The position numbers were made by a program, and so were the translations under genes. From Bacteroidota bacterium (lineage in GTDB: Bacteria > Bacteroidota > Bacteroidia > Bacteroidales > GCA-2748055), in NCBI GenBank assembly GCA_024244665.1, contig JAAEOI010000501.1, forward strand, positions 1 to 7,160: DNA of 7,160 nt, given 5' to 3'. A model generated the notes under the pieces. That model was given only the letters and a program-made list of their open reading frames with translations, did no database searches and was not told the origin of the DNA. Each line of letters opens with the position of its first letter. Within the stretch, counting starts at the first letter, position 1. This document shows, piece after piece, positions 1 to 6,885 of this stretch.

Positions 1-56
1 ATTCCAAGAGCAACGGTAAATGCAGCCGCTAAAATGAAAATTGTAGTATTTCTCAT
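1..56 (-). CDS. N-terminal fragment of an exported protein, function unknown
   Basis: Reading leftward from an ATG at 56-54 gives 18 complete codons before the window ends: MRNTTIFILAAAFTVALG. One arginine followed by a long Ala/Ile/Leu/Val stretch is a typical Sec signal-peptide start, so the product is probably exported. No lipobox or mature residue is reached, so lipoprotein status and family cannot be judged. The ATG lies four bases after the TAG of the sulfatase at 61-1608, which suggests translation in the same operon, possibly coupled. It may be another hydrolase of the pathway, but the sequence does not show this. Confidence 0.65.
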   Translation of the reverse strand, partial: MRNTTIFILAAAFTVALG

Positions 57-60
57 GGTA

Positions 61-1608
61 CTAATTTAAATTTAACTCTTCCTCCCACCAATATGGTTCC
101 CAGATCCTGGGATATGAATTTGATTTTGGATTACTTGTAACCAGGGGATCAACTGCTGCTTCGGTATAATAATTGAGCCTGAGCTTCAACTCTTCAAATT
201 TCAAAGGATTTTCATAGACCAGGTTCCTTTCTTCACAGGGATCAGTTTCCAGGTTGAATAGTTCATACCTGGTTTCTTCATCTCCTATTGTACTTACCGG
301 TCCCAGATGCCCGTTGCTGATCAATTTCCAGTCGCCCACACGAATGGCACTGGAGCGGCCTTCCCTCGCATTTATTAATATTTCCCTATGAGGCGACTCT
401 GCACCTTCAGTTACAGTTGCCCAGATATCTATTCCGTCTATAGGATAATCTTGCTGTAGTGAAGCCCCTGTGAGTTGTAATAAAGTAGGATACAGATCCA
501 CCACATGAAGCGGTTCGTCCACAAAAGTCCCGGCCTCTATCCTGCCAGGGAAAGAAATGATAGCGGGTACACGGACCCCGCCCTCGTACATCTGGGTTTT
601 CTGACCTCTGAGAGGATCATTGTTTCCACCCTGATAGGCTCCTCCGTTATCGGACATGAATATTACCAGTGTATTATCGAGCATTCCCTGGTCTTCCAGA
701 GTATGCATGATTTCGCCTATAGCATCATCCATGCCACTAACCAGGGCTGCATAGTAACGTCTTCTTTTTAATCTTAAGTCCCTGTTCTCCAAATCTGCCT
801 TTAGAATGTCCGGAATTTCCAACTCCATATTTTCATACTGTTCCAGATCAGAATCTTTGGCCTGAAGCGGAGTATGTGGTGCAGTAAAGGGAACATATAA
901 AAAAAGGGCTTTTGATTGATCTCTTTCTCTAATAACTCTGATGGCCTCGTCTTTTAAGAGGTCGGTCACAAATCCTTTTTCACAGACAGCTTTGTCGTTG
1001 CGGTTCCAGTCATTTCCCAGGATTTTATCTGAAGGTTTTTCGAGACTATCCATCACCACCAATTGTGTTCTCCAGTTCAAATCACTGTTTCGGGCATGGG
1101 TCACATAATCAATCATTCCTGTATAGCATCCGTATTGATGATCAAAACCTCTGCTGGTTGGCAGATACTCAGGGCTGGACAGACCCAGGTGCCATTTCCC
1201 CACTATGGCCGTTTCATAACCAACCTCCTTCAATGCCTGAGGGAGGATTCTTTCATCAGCCGGCAATCCATGCCTGTGATGAGGTTTTATCACTGAAATT
1301 TGCATGCCATATCGAATGGTATACCTGCCCGTAAGCAAACTTGCCCTGGTGGGAGTACAGGCAGGCATTACATAAAACTGATCAAGAACGGCTCCATTTT
1401 CCCCAAGCCTGTCAATGTTCGGGGTTTTTATCCCACTGCCGTGATATCCCACATCGTTCCATCCCAGATCATCGGCAACCAGGAGTACAATGTTGGGCCT
1501 TGTGTTTTCCGGCTCAAAAGAACAAGCACTAAGTCCAAAAATAATAGCTGCACATAACAAATTGATATTCAGAAACTCTTCAATCCAACTATTATGTCTG
1601 CCTGTCAC
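61..1608 (-). CDS. Sulfatase, arylsulfatase B-like, lipoprotein
   Basis: This 515-residue type I sulfatase hydrolyses a sulfate ester and is probably anchored in the envelope. A hydrophobic segment (about residues 17-28) ends in the lipobox LSAC with Cys29 as lipidation site. Asp46-Asp47 are expected calcium ligands. CTPTR (84-88) carries Cys84, the residue converted to formylglycine, and Arg88. GKWHLG supplies Lys138 and His140, APHTP supplies His245, SDNGG supplies Asp320-Asn321, and RGQK supplies Lys337. The full catalytic set is therefore present. The stretch from GLPADE through GFDHQYG resembles arylsulfatase B/I/J, whose known members act on sulfated GalNAc-type sugars; the true substrate is unknown. 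The start is an apparent GTG three bases after the preceding sulfatase stop, and the n-region before the hydrophobic core is unusually acidic (WIEEF), so the start is uncertain. C-terminal motifs (DWKLI, FNLETDP) show it is full length. Confidence 0.93.
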   Translation of the reverse strand: MTGRHNSWIEEFLNINLLCAAIIFGLSACSFEPENTRPNIVLLVADDLGWNDVGYHGSGIKTPNIDRLGENGAVLDQFYVMPACTPTRASLLTGRYTIRYGMQISVIKPHHRHGLPADERILPQALKEVGYETAIVGKWHLGLSSPEYLPTSRGFDHQYGCYTGMIDYVTHARNSDLNWRTQLVVMDSLEKPSDKILGNDWNRNDKAVCEKGFVTDLLKDEAIRVIRERDQSKALFLYVPFTAPHTPLQAKDSDLEQYENMELEIPDILKADLENRDLRLKRRRYYAALVSGMDDAIGEIMHTLEDQGMLDNTLVIFMSDNGGAYQGGNNDPLRGQKTQMYEGGVRVPAIISFPGRIEAGTFVDEPLHVVDLYPTLLQLTGASLQQDYPIDGIDIWATVTEGAESPHREILINAREGRSSAIRVGDWKLISNGHLGPVSTIGDEETRYELFNLETDPCEERNLVYENPLKFEELKLRLNYYTEAAVDPLVTSNPKSNSYPRIWEPYWWEEELNLN

Positions 1609-1611
1609 AAT

Positions 1612-3027
1612 TTACAACTTAAATATCTCGTTTTCGGTCCTTTCGGCATTCATCAACTTGATGAGTTCCTCAACTTTATCAGGATATTCGTCCGCCACAT
1701 TATGCTGCTCCCCCGGATCATCTTTCATATTGTAAAGTTCGAGGGTGGTTTCTTCTGTCTTTCTGACTTTGAACCTTATGCACTTCCAATCATCTTTAAT
1801 GATGGCCTGTTTGGTATTTCTTCTGCCTCCGGAATTTTCAAAGTAAAAGGACTCGTGTTTCTCCTGTTTCTCACCAAGCAATTCGGGAAGGAATGATATT
1901 CCGTCTGTTTTCTCCGGAGTATCGATACCTGCAATATCACTAACTGTAGACATTACATCCCAGAATGCAGAGGGGTGGTTGCTGCTGCTGCCAGGTTTTA
2001 TGGTGCCTTTCCATGTGGCGATCATGGGCACACGGATCCCGCCTTCATAGAAATCGCCTTTTCCTCCCCGCCATGGGGCATTACCCTGAAAACGATCATA
2101 AGAAGATAAGCCAGCACCGGCACCATTATCGCTGGAGAAAATGATAATGGTATTTTCTTCTAATCCCAGACTCCGAAGCTTGCGGACTATCTTCCCGATA
2201 TCAGAATCCAGATAAGTTATCATGGCCGCATAACCTTTTTCATCCTCACTCCAGTCTTCGTCCTCATACGGAGCGAAAGAAGGAATGTCAGAGGACCATT
2301 TCCCTTCAGGGGCTTCCCCGTTCACATGTGGAATAATGGAAGGCAGGTACAAAAAGAAAGGCTTGTCTTTGTTCTCTTCCATAAAAGAGAGCGCTTTGGA
2401 TGTGAATAGTTCCTGGGAGAACTGCTTGCGCTCTATGGGATAACTCCCCAGCCCTCTGGTCCAGCTGCTGGTGTCGTCCCAGACAACTTTATTATCCAGG
2501 TAGACTTTCTTATCATTCTCCATCAGGTATTCCGGGCAGTGGTTGTGGGCCAGGATCTGACACAGGTAGCCGTAATAATAATCAAAGCCCTGTTTTAAAG
2601 GATTTCCTGAATTGCTCTCAACACCCAGTCCCCATTTCCCAATCATTGCCGTGGCATAACCTGCCGATTGAAGAAGCGTGGCGATGGTGGTGGTATTCTC
2701 TGCCAGAGCTGTTTGTCCGAATGGTTTCCCCTGGCTGTTCCCCCTTACCTGGCTATGGGCTGTGGAAAGACCGGTCATCAACACACAGCGTGAAGGTGCA
2801 CAAACATTGCTGCCTGCATAATGACGCGTAAATTTCATTCCTTCTGCAGCAAGTTGATCAAGGTTGGGGGTAAGGATGATCTGTTGTCCGTAGCAACCTG
2901 CATCGGCATAGCCCATATCATCAGCAAGAATGTAGATAATATTCGGCTTATTCTCCGGCGCCTGTTCCACCTGGCAGGCTGGTAGTAATAGAACTGCAAT
3001 GATTAATGCAGCAAATGGCTGATCCAT
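1612..3027 (-). CDS. Sulfatase, arylsulfatase A-like, lipoprotein, KWGLG variant
   Basis: This 471-residue type I sulfatase is probably an envelope lipoprotein: the hydrophobic run at residues 6-16 ends in LPAC with Cys18. Metal-binding Asp36-Asp37, formylglycine motif CAPSR (Cys76 to Arg80), Lys131, His234 (IPHVNGE), Asp300-Asn301 (SSDNGAG) and Lys323 (RGGKGDFYEGG) are all visible. The usual GKWHLG reads GKWGLG, so the histidine equivalent to His125 of human arylsulfatase A is Gly133; nearby His161/His163 (LAHNHCP) might act in its place. KWGLG sulfatases are familiar to me in Bacteroidota and Planctomycetota, so this looks like a subfamily trait rather than damage. Its active-site loops differ clearly from the next sulfatase, which implies different sulfate positions or sugars. 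An in-frame TAA two codons before the ATG fixes the start, although the n-region MDQPFAAL has no positive charge. It follows a 211-base gap and ends three bases before the next sulfatase. Confidence 0.93.
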   Translation of the reverse strand: MDQPFAALIIAVLLLPACQVEQAPENKPNIIYILADDMGYADAGCYGQQIILTPNLDQLAAEGMKFTRHYAGSNVCAPSRCVLMTGLSTAHSQVRGNSQGKPFGQTALAENTTTIATLLQSAGYATAMIGKWGLGVESNSGNPLKQGFDYYYGYLCQILAHNHCPEYLMENDKKVYLDNKVVWDDTSSWTRGLGSYPIERKQFSQELFTSKALSFMEENKDKPFFLYLPSIIPHVNGEAPEGKWSSDIPSFAPYEDEDWSEDEKGYAAMITYLDSDIGKIVRKLRSLGLEENTIIIFSSDNGAGAGLSSYDRFQGNAPWRGGKGDFYEGGIRVPMIATWKGTIKPGSSSNHPSAFWDVMSTVSDIAGIDTPEKTDGISFLPELLGEKQEKHESFYFENSGGRRNTKQAIIKDDWKCIRFKVRKTEETTLELYNMKDDPGEQHNVADEYPDKVEELIKLMNAERTENEIFKL

Positions 3028-3238
3028 ATCTTAATAAAGGTAACTATAGCTATTCAGGTAGTTATATAAGATTTTACCATATAAATATACAATCTTATCT
3101 CTGAGTACCGGACAAGAAAAACAAGCCCCTCTCTGTGGTTTGTAATGCTGGGCCCATCAAATGCGTTTGAGACAGATCTCACTAAGTTTTGGATCAGCGG
3201 CTCAAAAAGGGGAAAAGAGAGTGAAAAAATCTTAGAAG
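3028..3238. other. Intergenic gap, the longest in the window
   Basis: These 211 bases separate the SMP-30-like gene from the tandem sulfatases, in a block where other gaps are 3 to 35 bases. The gap holds an 8-base inverted repeat (3066-3098), a small 5-base stem with 4-base loop (3168-3181, TGAGA/TCTCA) and a purine-rich tract on the plus strand (3204-3229). I see no GC-rich hairpin followed by a T-run, so no clear intrinsic terminator. I also see no good match to the Bacteroidota -7 element (TAnnTTTG) ahead of the sulfatase. It is the best place for an internal promoter or post-transcriptional control point, but that is inferred from length and the repeat only. Confidence 0.6.
3066..3098. 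repeat. 8-base perfect inverted repeat upstream of the sulfatases
   Basis: ATAAGATT at 3066-3073 is the exact reverse complement of AATCTTAT at 3091-3098, with a 17-base A/T-rich spacer. The near arm lies about 40 bases upstream of the sulfatase ATG at 3027. The arm centres are 25 bases apart, so it could be a dimeric regulator operator or a weak RNA hairpin in the 5' leader. In such A/T-rich sequence a chance match is quite possible. Confidence 0.4.
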
Positions 3239-4330
3239 TCAAAGACCGATAACCGACAGGGTATAGGGTTGGTCAATTCCAGTATTCTTTAGATATTCAG
3301 ACTCAAAATAGTAATCCATATTCACTATAATGAGCTCATCACCCCTGATAATAAGCTCACAGGGTTGATCCAGGGAACCATCAGCTCCATCGGTATCTCC
3401 GTTCTCCCATACGGTTTGCACATCACCCTGCATGTCAACTGCCTGAACAGCGTTATTAAGCATATCGGCTACATAAATCTTATCATCTTTCCTGTTCCAG
3501 AAAATACCGTCACAACAGGCCATTTTGTCATCCCGGGCAAAAAGAGTTGTTTCTTCAACACTCCCGTCTTTAAATGATGTTTTATAGATCAAACCATCCT
3601 CAAATATTCCACAATAGAGATTACCCTCACCATCAAATGTCAAACCGTCGGCCGAAAAACCAATTCTCCCGCTGGTGTTGTATTTAGCTATAAGGTGAGA
3701 ATCCTGTGAGTCTTTTGCATAAGGTCTGATTTGTACGGGGGTATCCTTCCATTCGTCAATATTGATCGCATAAATAGACCCCATAGCCCCCTCTTTTGAA
3801 GGTGGGATAAGAACAGTCTCACTAACATACATTGTATTGCCTTTCCAGATAATTGCATTGGGGACCACAAAACCCTCGGCTACAACATCACAGCTGACCG
3901 CTTCGCCATCTTTCACATTTATCCTTAAGATTCTTGATTGATGATCTGGATTAAAATCAATCTGGTTATCTGCCACATACAAATTTCCATCAGGACCAAA
4001 ATCGCATCCCATGGGACCCAGTTGACCGGTAAGAGGATGGTAATCACCTGGTTTGAATTGATACCACTCGCTTACCGCATTGTTTTTATCAATTTTAAGC
4101 ATGCAGGGAGGAGACGGTTTTTTGATAACACCCTGCTTCATGAGGGCTGAATTGTTCAGGTTAGGAACTGACAAAATAATATCTCCACTTTCACTTAAAG
4201 TACAACCATCCGGAGTATTATATGCTGCATCCAGGGTGACAAGAATTTTCGGGGCTATAGTTTTTTGACTGTTACAGGAAACTAACAGCACCAGAAGTGA
4301 GGTGATTATTACAAATATTGCCTTTTTCAT
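3239..4330 (-). CDS. SMP-30/gluconolactonase-like beta-propeller lipoprotein
   Basis: This is a 363-residue envelope protein with a clear lipoprotein signal: MKKAIF start, hydrophobic core at about residues 5-17, lipobox LVSC with Cys19. The mature part has repeated propeller blades of the SMP-30/gluconolactonase/NHL type: GPDGNLYVAD (112-121), SADGLTFDGEGNLYCG (226-241) and DGIFWNRKDDKIYVAD (274-289). Family enzymes bind one divalent metal through Glu, Asn and Asp; here PNAI (Asn158) and ADGL (Asp228) are likely ligands, with PDGC (Asp41) or Glu325 candidates for the acidic position. Members hydrolyse sugar lactones or related esters, so a lactone-opening role is plausible, but substrate is not determined and a non-enzymatic propeller is possible. 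The mature chain has eight further cysteines including a Cys272-Cys273 pair, many for this fold. It starts 23 bases after the HzsA-like gene, across a seven-codon mini-ORF, and is followed by a 211-base gap. Confidence 0.86.
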   Translation of the reverse strand: MKKAIFVIITSLLVLLVSCNSQKTIAPKILVTLDAAYNTPDGCTLSESGDIILSVPNLNNSALMKQGVIKKPSPPCMLKIDKNNAVSEWYQFKPGDYHPLTGQLGPMGCDFGPDGNLYVADNQIDFNPDHQSRILRINVKDGEAVSCDVVAEGFVVPNAIIWKGNTMYVSETVLIPPSKEGAMGSIYAINIDEWKDTPVQIRPYAKDSQDSHLIAKYNTSGRIGFSADGLTFDGEGNLYCGIFEDGLIYKTSFKDGSVEETTLFARDDKMACCDGIFWNRKDDKIYVADMLNNAVQAVDMQGDVQTVWENGDTDGADGSLDQPCELIIRGDELIIVNMDYYFESEYLKNTGIDQPYTLSVIGL

Positions 4331-4353
4331 TATTGAGGTTTTTTATGATTCAT
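4330..4353 (-). other. Seven-codon mini-ORF bridging two genes
   Basis: Directly after the TAG of the HzsA-like gene (4356-4354) comes an ATG that opens MNHKKPQ, and its TAA shares one base with the ATG of the SMP-30-like gene (TAATG). The arrangement could let ribosomes restart at the downstream gene by coupled termination. The peptide itself has no recognisable function. The gap has no strong Shine-Dalgarno sequence, which would fit coupling, but in a 23-base A/T-rich gap this may be chance. Confidence 0.3.
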
Positions 4354-6885
4354 CTATTCTAATGTGGGATGCACCAGCTCTCCCATACTTTGTTGTTCAA
4401 TGTTCTCATATGCTCCAAAAAAGTCTGAATTACAGTCAAGCCAGAGCACTATGCTGCGCATTTCTTCTCTATTCAGCTTCACATTATAATGGCCTTTTTT
4501 TAACAGCGGCAACAATTTAGATGCTTTTGCTCCCACTTCTCCCGGAATACTTCTGGGAGACATCCAAAGATCATAACCAGCCGTCATAAATGTGCCATGA
4601 TGCCAGGCATATTTTTGCAGATTCCTGTAAGAGGTATACCATCTGTATTGATCTTCTTTCCAATCTCCTCTTTGTAAATCAAAGGCATGGTTCGATCCTT
4701 TTTGTCCATCGTGGCAACTTACGCAGAGCTTATCCAAAACAGGCTGAACCAATAAGGGGTAACTAAATGGATTGCTTCCTTTAACTTCAGGCTTGATGAC
4801 GGAAGGAGCTCTTTTAAAAGCCAGGCCATTGTTTCGCAGTGCATTTGGCGATTGACTTTTCTTCTCATGACAACCTATACAGGATATCTTTTCACCACCC
4901 TGAACGTAAGTAGCGCTCCTCATGGATTGAATAGCCTCCCCATTTTCATCCACTGCCTGAAAATACACTGATTTTCCAGGTGGCATGTAAAAGCTGGCAC
5001 TGCCATCTTCTTCCACAGGCACTGTCCCCAGTACCCTTCTTGCACTTGTTTCTGCTCCATAGCCAATGGCCGGTTTTTGGTGAACAGGAGTGGTCTTTTG
5101 TAATATCTGTACGATTCTCAACTCCTCAACTTTTTGATTTGCAGGGAAAGGAAACAGACTATTATACACATCAAGAAGCATGACAGTTGCATTCTCATTA
5201 TATCCCTCTTCCAGCTCATTAGCCCTGTGGGGGTCCCCTACTTTCTCATAGGAAGGATTGGAAACCAGTGTTACGGGTTTTGACAGTGAAGGAATGATCA
5301 GGGGTTTCTCCCGCTTCTTAAAGGGTACAGGACCCAGGCAATACATACCGGGGATTTCATATAGCAGCTCCGCATTCCCGAAGGCATCGATCAGGTACAG
5401 TTTCTTATTCCTGGTGGTCAGGTAATAATTTTCAGATAAAGCCCAGGCTGCTGAGTACATATTTTTTGAAGGCTCATTCTCTCCTTCAAATCTTAACTGC
5501 TTGGTCCTGTCTTCAGCATGTTTCTTGTAATCTTCAGGATAGGTTATTCTACTTTCAGGAAAACCATCTTCCGGGGTCAGGCGTTTTATATTTGACATTC
5601 CATCGTCATCTTCAGCAGAAGGATCGATAATGATCAGTGTACCATACGAACCCCCGTGATGTGGAGCGGCAAGTGACACATATTTGTTTGAATTGGGGAT
5701 GGGCCTGACATAAACTTCCATATCAGGTCCATCATGGTGCCGGTATTTATAATTCCCCTGAATAGCTCTTGGATCTCTCCCGTCGGGTGAGGTCTTCCAC
5801 GGATGATGAGCCTGGTCATCGCCCCTGTCCACATAATCCCAGCGGGTATAAAGCAGCATTCCCTGGTTATTTACCGAAGGATGCCATTCATTGGTCTCAT
5901 GATGGCTGATACGTACAATATCCGAACCATCCGGCTCCATAGAATGCAGGGTGTAATTAGGACAGGGCCTGCTCCCTGAACAGCGTAAAAATCCTCCTCT
6001 TCGCTCGGAGATAAAAGCTATATTACCATTAGGTAACCAACAGGGGTTAAAATCATTCCATGCTCCATCGGTAATCTGGCTCAAATCAGCACCATCAATA
6101 TCCATACTGAAAATATGAAAGGAGGACTCTTTAGACCATTTGTCTGTATCCATCAAAAAAGGAGTCGGGCTTTCCAGATCCCTGGCACATTCAGAATATG
6201 CAAATAAAATCTTCTGACCATCATAGGATAACTCGGGGAACAGGAACATGCCTCCACTCAAATCCCTTCCCTTCAACCTGCCACTGGCTACTGTCTTATC
6301 TGCTATTAAATCGGTGACGGTGGGATTATTGCTGAAGGCATTATTAAGTTTCAGGATACTCCCCCCGGGTCTGGCAAAAACACCATAATACTGATCACAC
6401 ATATGGAAATCCCCTGCCGAACTTAAAGAGGCAGTAAAGAGGATACCGGTGAAATCAAGAAGAGGATTTGAAAAGCTGATCTTTCGCCGTAAGCCGAAGA
6501 GTGTATTAAAATACTGCTGTCTCACTTCGGTATCCTCCACCGGAATTTGATCAGCTGCCTTCTTCAGGCTATTCAGTTCCTCTTCCAGAACAGACAGGTC
6601 GGCTGATCTTCCCAGGTCTTCAAGTAAAGCCCCGCTGCGACGTAAAAGAACATCCAATGGATCCCGGTCAGAGGGTAAAATCAATGCCTGCCTGTTAAAA
6701 GCCTGATCCTCTATTCTATTATACCATTCAGCCCTGCTCTCTATTTGCTCTGCAATATAAAAATACTGATCTTCTGCCTCTTTGTTAAGCAGAGAGGGCA
6801 CATCGTGCTGGTATACACTGAATTGCACAAATAGAAAAGCAAGGAAAATAAAGAAGACGGAAATCTTAATTTTTGAGTTATTCAT
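4354..6885 (-). CDS. HzsA-related (hydrazine synthase alpha-like) exported di-haem beta-propeller protein
   Basis: This 843-residue protein has an N-terminal Lys-rich/hydrophobic export signal or anchor (residues 5-24) with no lipobox. Next is a helical region (about 40-135), then a propeller with PD40-like blades: LSYDGQKILFAY (219-230), MDIDGADLSQITDG to ISERRGG (261-298) and MEPDGSDIVRIS to LLYTRWD (316-350). A middle domain (about 585-665; RRVLGTVPVEEDGS, MRSATYVQGGEKISC) matches the HZS-alpha middle-domain family. Two c-type haem sites follow: CIGCH (669-673) and CVSCH (721-725). His799 (KKGHYNVKL) or His762/763 could be the second ligand of the latter haem. HMCDQYYG (161-168), DPHR and the ending GELVHPTLE match planctomycete HzsA-like proteins as I recall them, so it looks intact. 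True hydrazine synthase uses Tyr four residues after the first motif's His; here that is Ser677, so hydrazine synthesis is unlikely. Probable role: periplasmic redox or electron transfer beside sulfated-glycan genes; actual reaction unknown. Confidence 0.87.
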   Translation of the reverse strand: MNNSKIKISVFFIFLAFLFVQFSVYQHDVPSLLNKEAEDQYFYIAEQIESRAEWYNRIEDQAFNRQALILPSDRDPLDVLLRRSGALLEDLGRSADLSVLEEELNSLKKAADQIPVEDTEVRQQYFNTLFGLRRKISFSNPLLDFTGILFTASLSSAGDFHMCDQYYGVFARPGGSILKLNNAFSNNPTVTDLIADKTVASGRLKGRDLSGGMFLFPELSYDGQKILFAYSECARDLESPTPFLMDTDKWSKESSFHIFSMDIDGADLSQITDGAWNDFNPCWLPNGNIAFISERRGGFLRCSGSRPCPNYTLHSMEPDGSDIVRISHHETNEWHPSVNNQGMLLYTRWDYVDRGDDQAHHPWKTSPDGRDPRAIQGNYKYRHHDGPDMEVYVRPIPNSNKYVSLAAPHHGGSYGTLIIIDPSAEDDDGMSNIKRLTPEDGFPESRITYPEDYKKHAEDRTKQLRFEGENEPSKNMYSAAWALSENYYLTTRNKKLYLIDAFGNAELLYEIPGMYCLGPVPFKKREKPLIIPSLSKPVTLVSNPSYEKVGDPHRANELEEGYNENATVMLLDVYNSLFPFPANQKVEELRIVQILQKTTPVHQKPAIGYGAETSARRVLGTVPVEEDGSASFYMPPGKSVYFQAVDENGEAIQSMRSATYVQGGEKISCIGCHEKKSQSPNALRNNGLAFKRAPSVIKPEVKGSNPFSYPLLVQPVLDKLCVSCHDGQKGSNHAFDLQRGDWKEDQYRWYTSYRNLQKYAWHHGTFMTAGYDLWMSPRSIPGEVGAKASKLLPLLKKGHYNVKLNREEMRSIVLWLDCNSDFFGAYENIEQQSMGELVHPTLE

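Noticed and set aside
76..86. Strong Shine-Dalgarno-like GGGAGGAAGAG near the end of the 61-1608 sulfatase
   Set aside because: It encodes conserved-looking residues (WWEEE) and ends 19 bases before the next ATG, too far to act as its ribosome-binding site.
505..1896. Several plus-strand open frames of 60 to 100 codons opposite the two sulfatases
   Set aside because: They lie antisense to well-supported sulfatase genes, overlap one another in different frames and have no domain-like composition.
3168..3181. Possible intrinsic terminator hairpin TGAGA/TCTCA
   Set aside because: The stem is only five pairs and no T-run follows on either strand, so termination is not supported.
3054..3242. A 62-codon minus-strand open frame filling the gap before the sulfatase pair
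   Set aside because: It begins with TTG overlapping the SMP-30-like stop, has no ribosome-binding signal, and shows no recognisable domain. It looks like a chance open frame in A/T-rich DNA.
4302..5183. Plus-strand open frames opposite the end of the HzsA-like gene
   Set aside because: They are antisense to conserved haem-motif coding sequence, lack ribosome-binding signals and have unconvincing composition.
4354..6885. Annotating the di-haem protein as a genuine hydrazine synthase alpha subunit
   Set aside because: The Tyr haem ligand position is Ser677, and no beta or gamma subunit or other anammox gene is in view. The neighbours are sulfatases, so only family-level similarity is supported.
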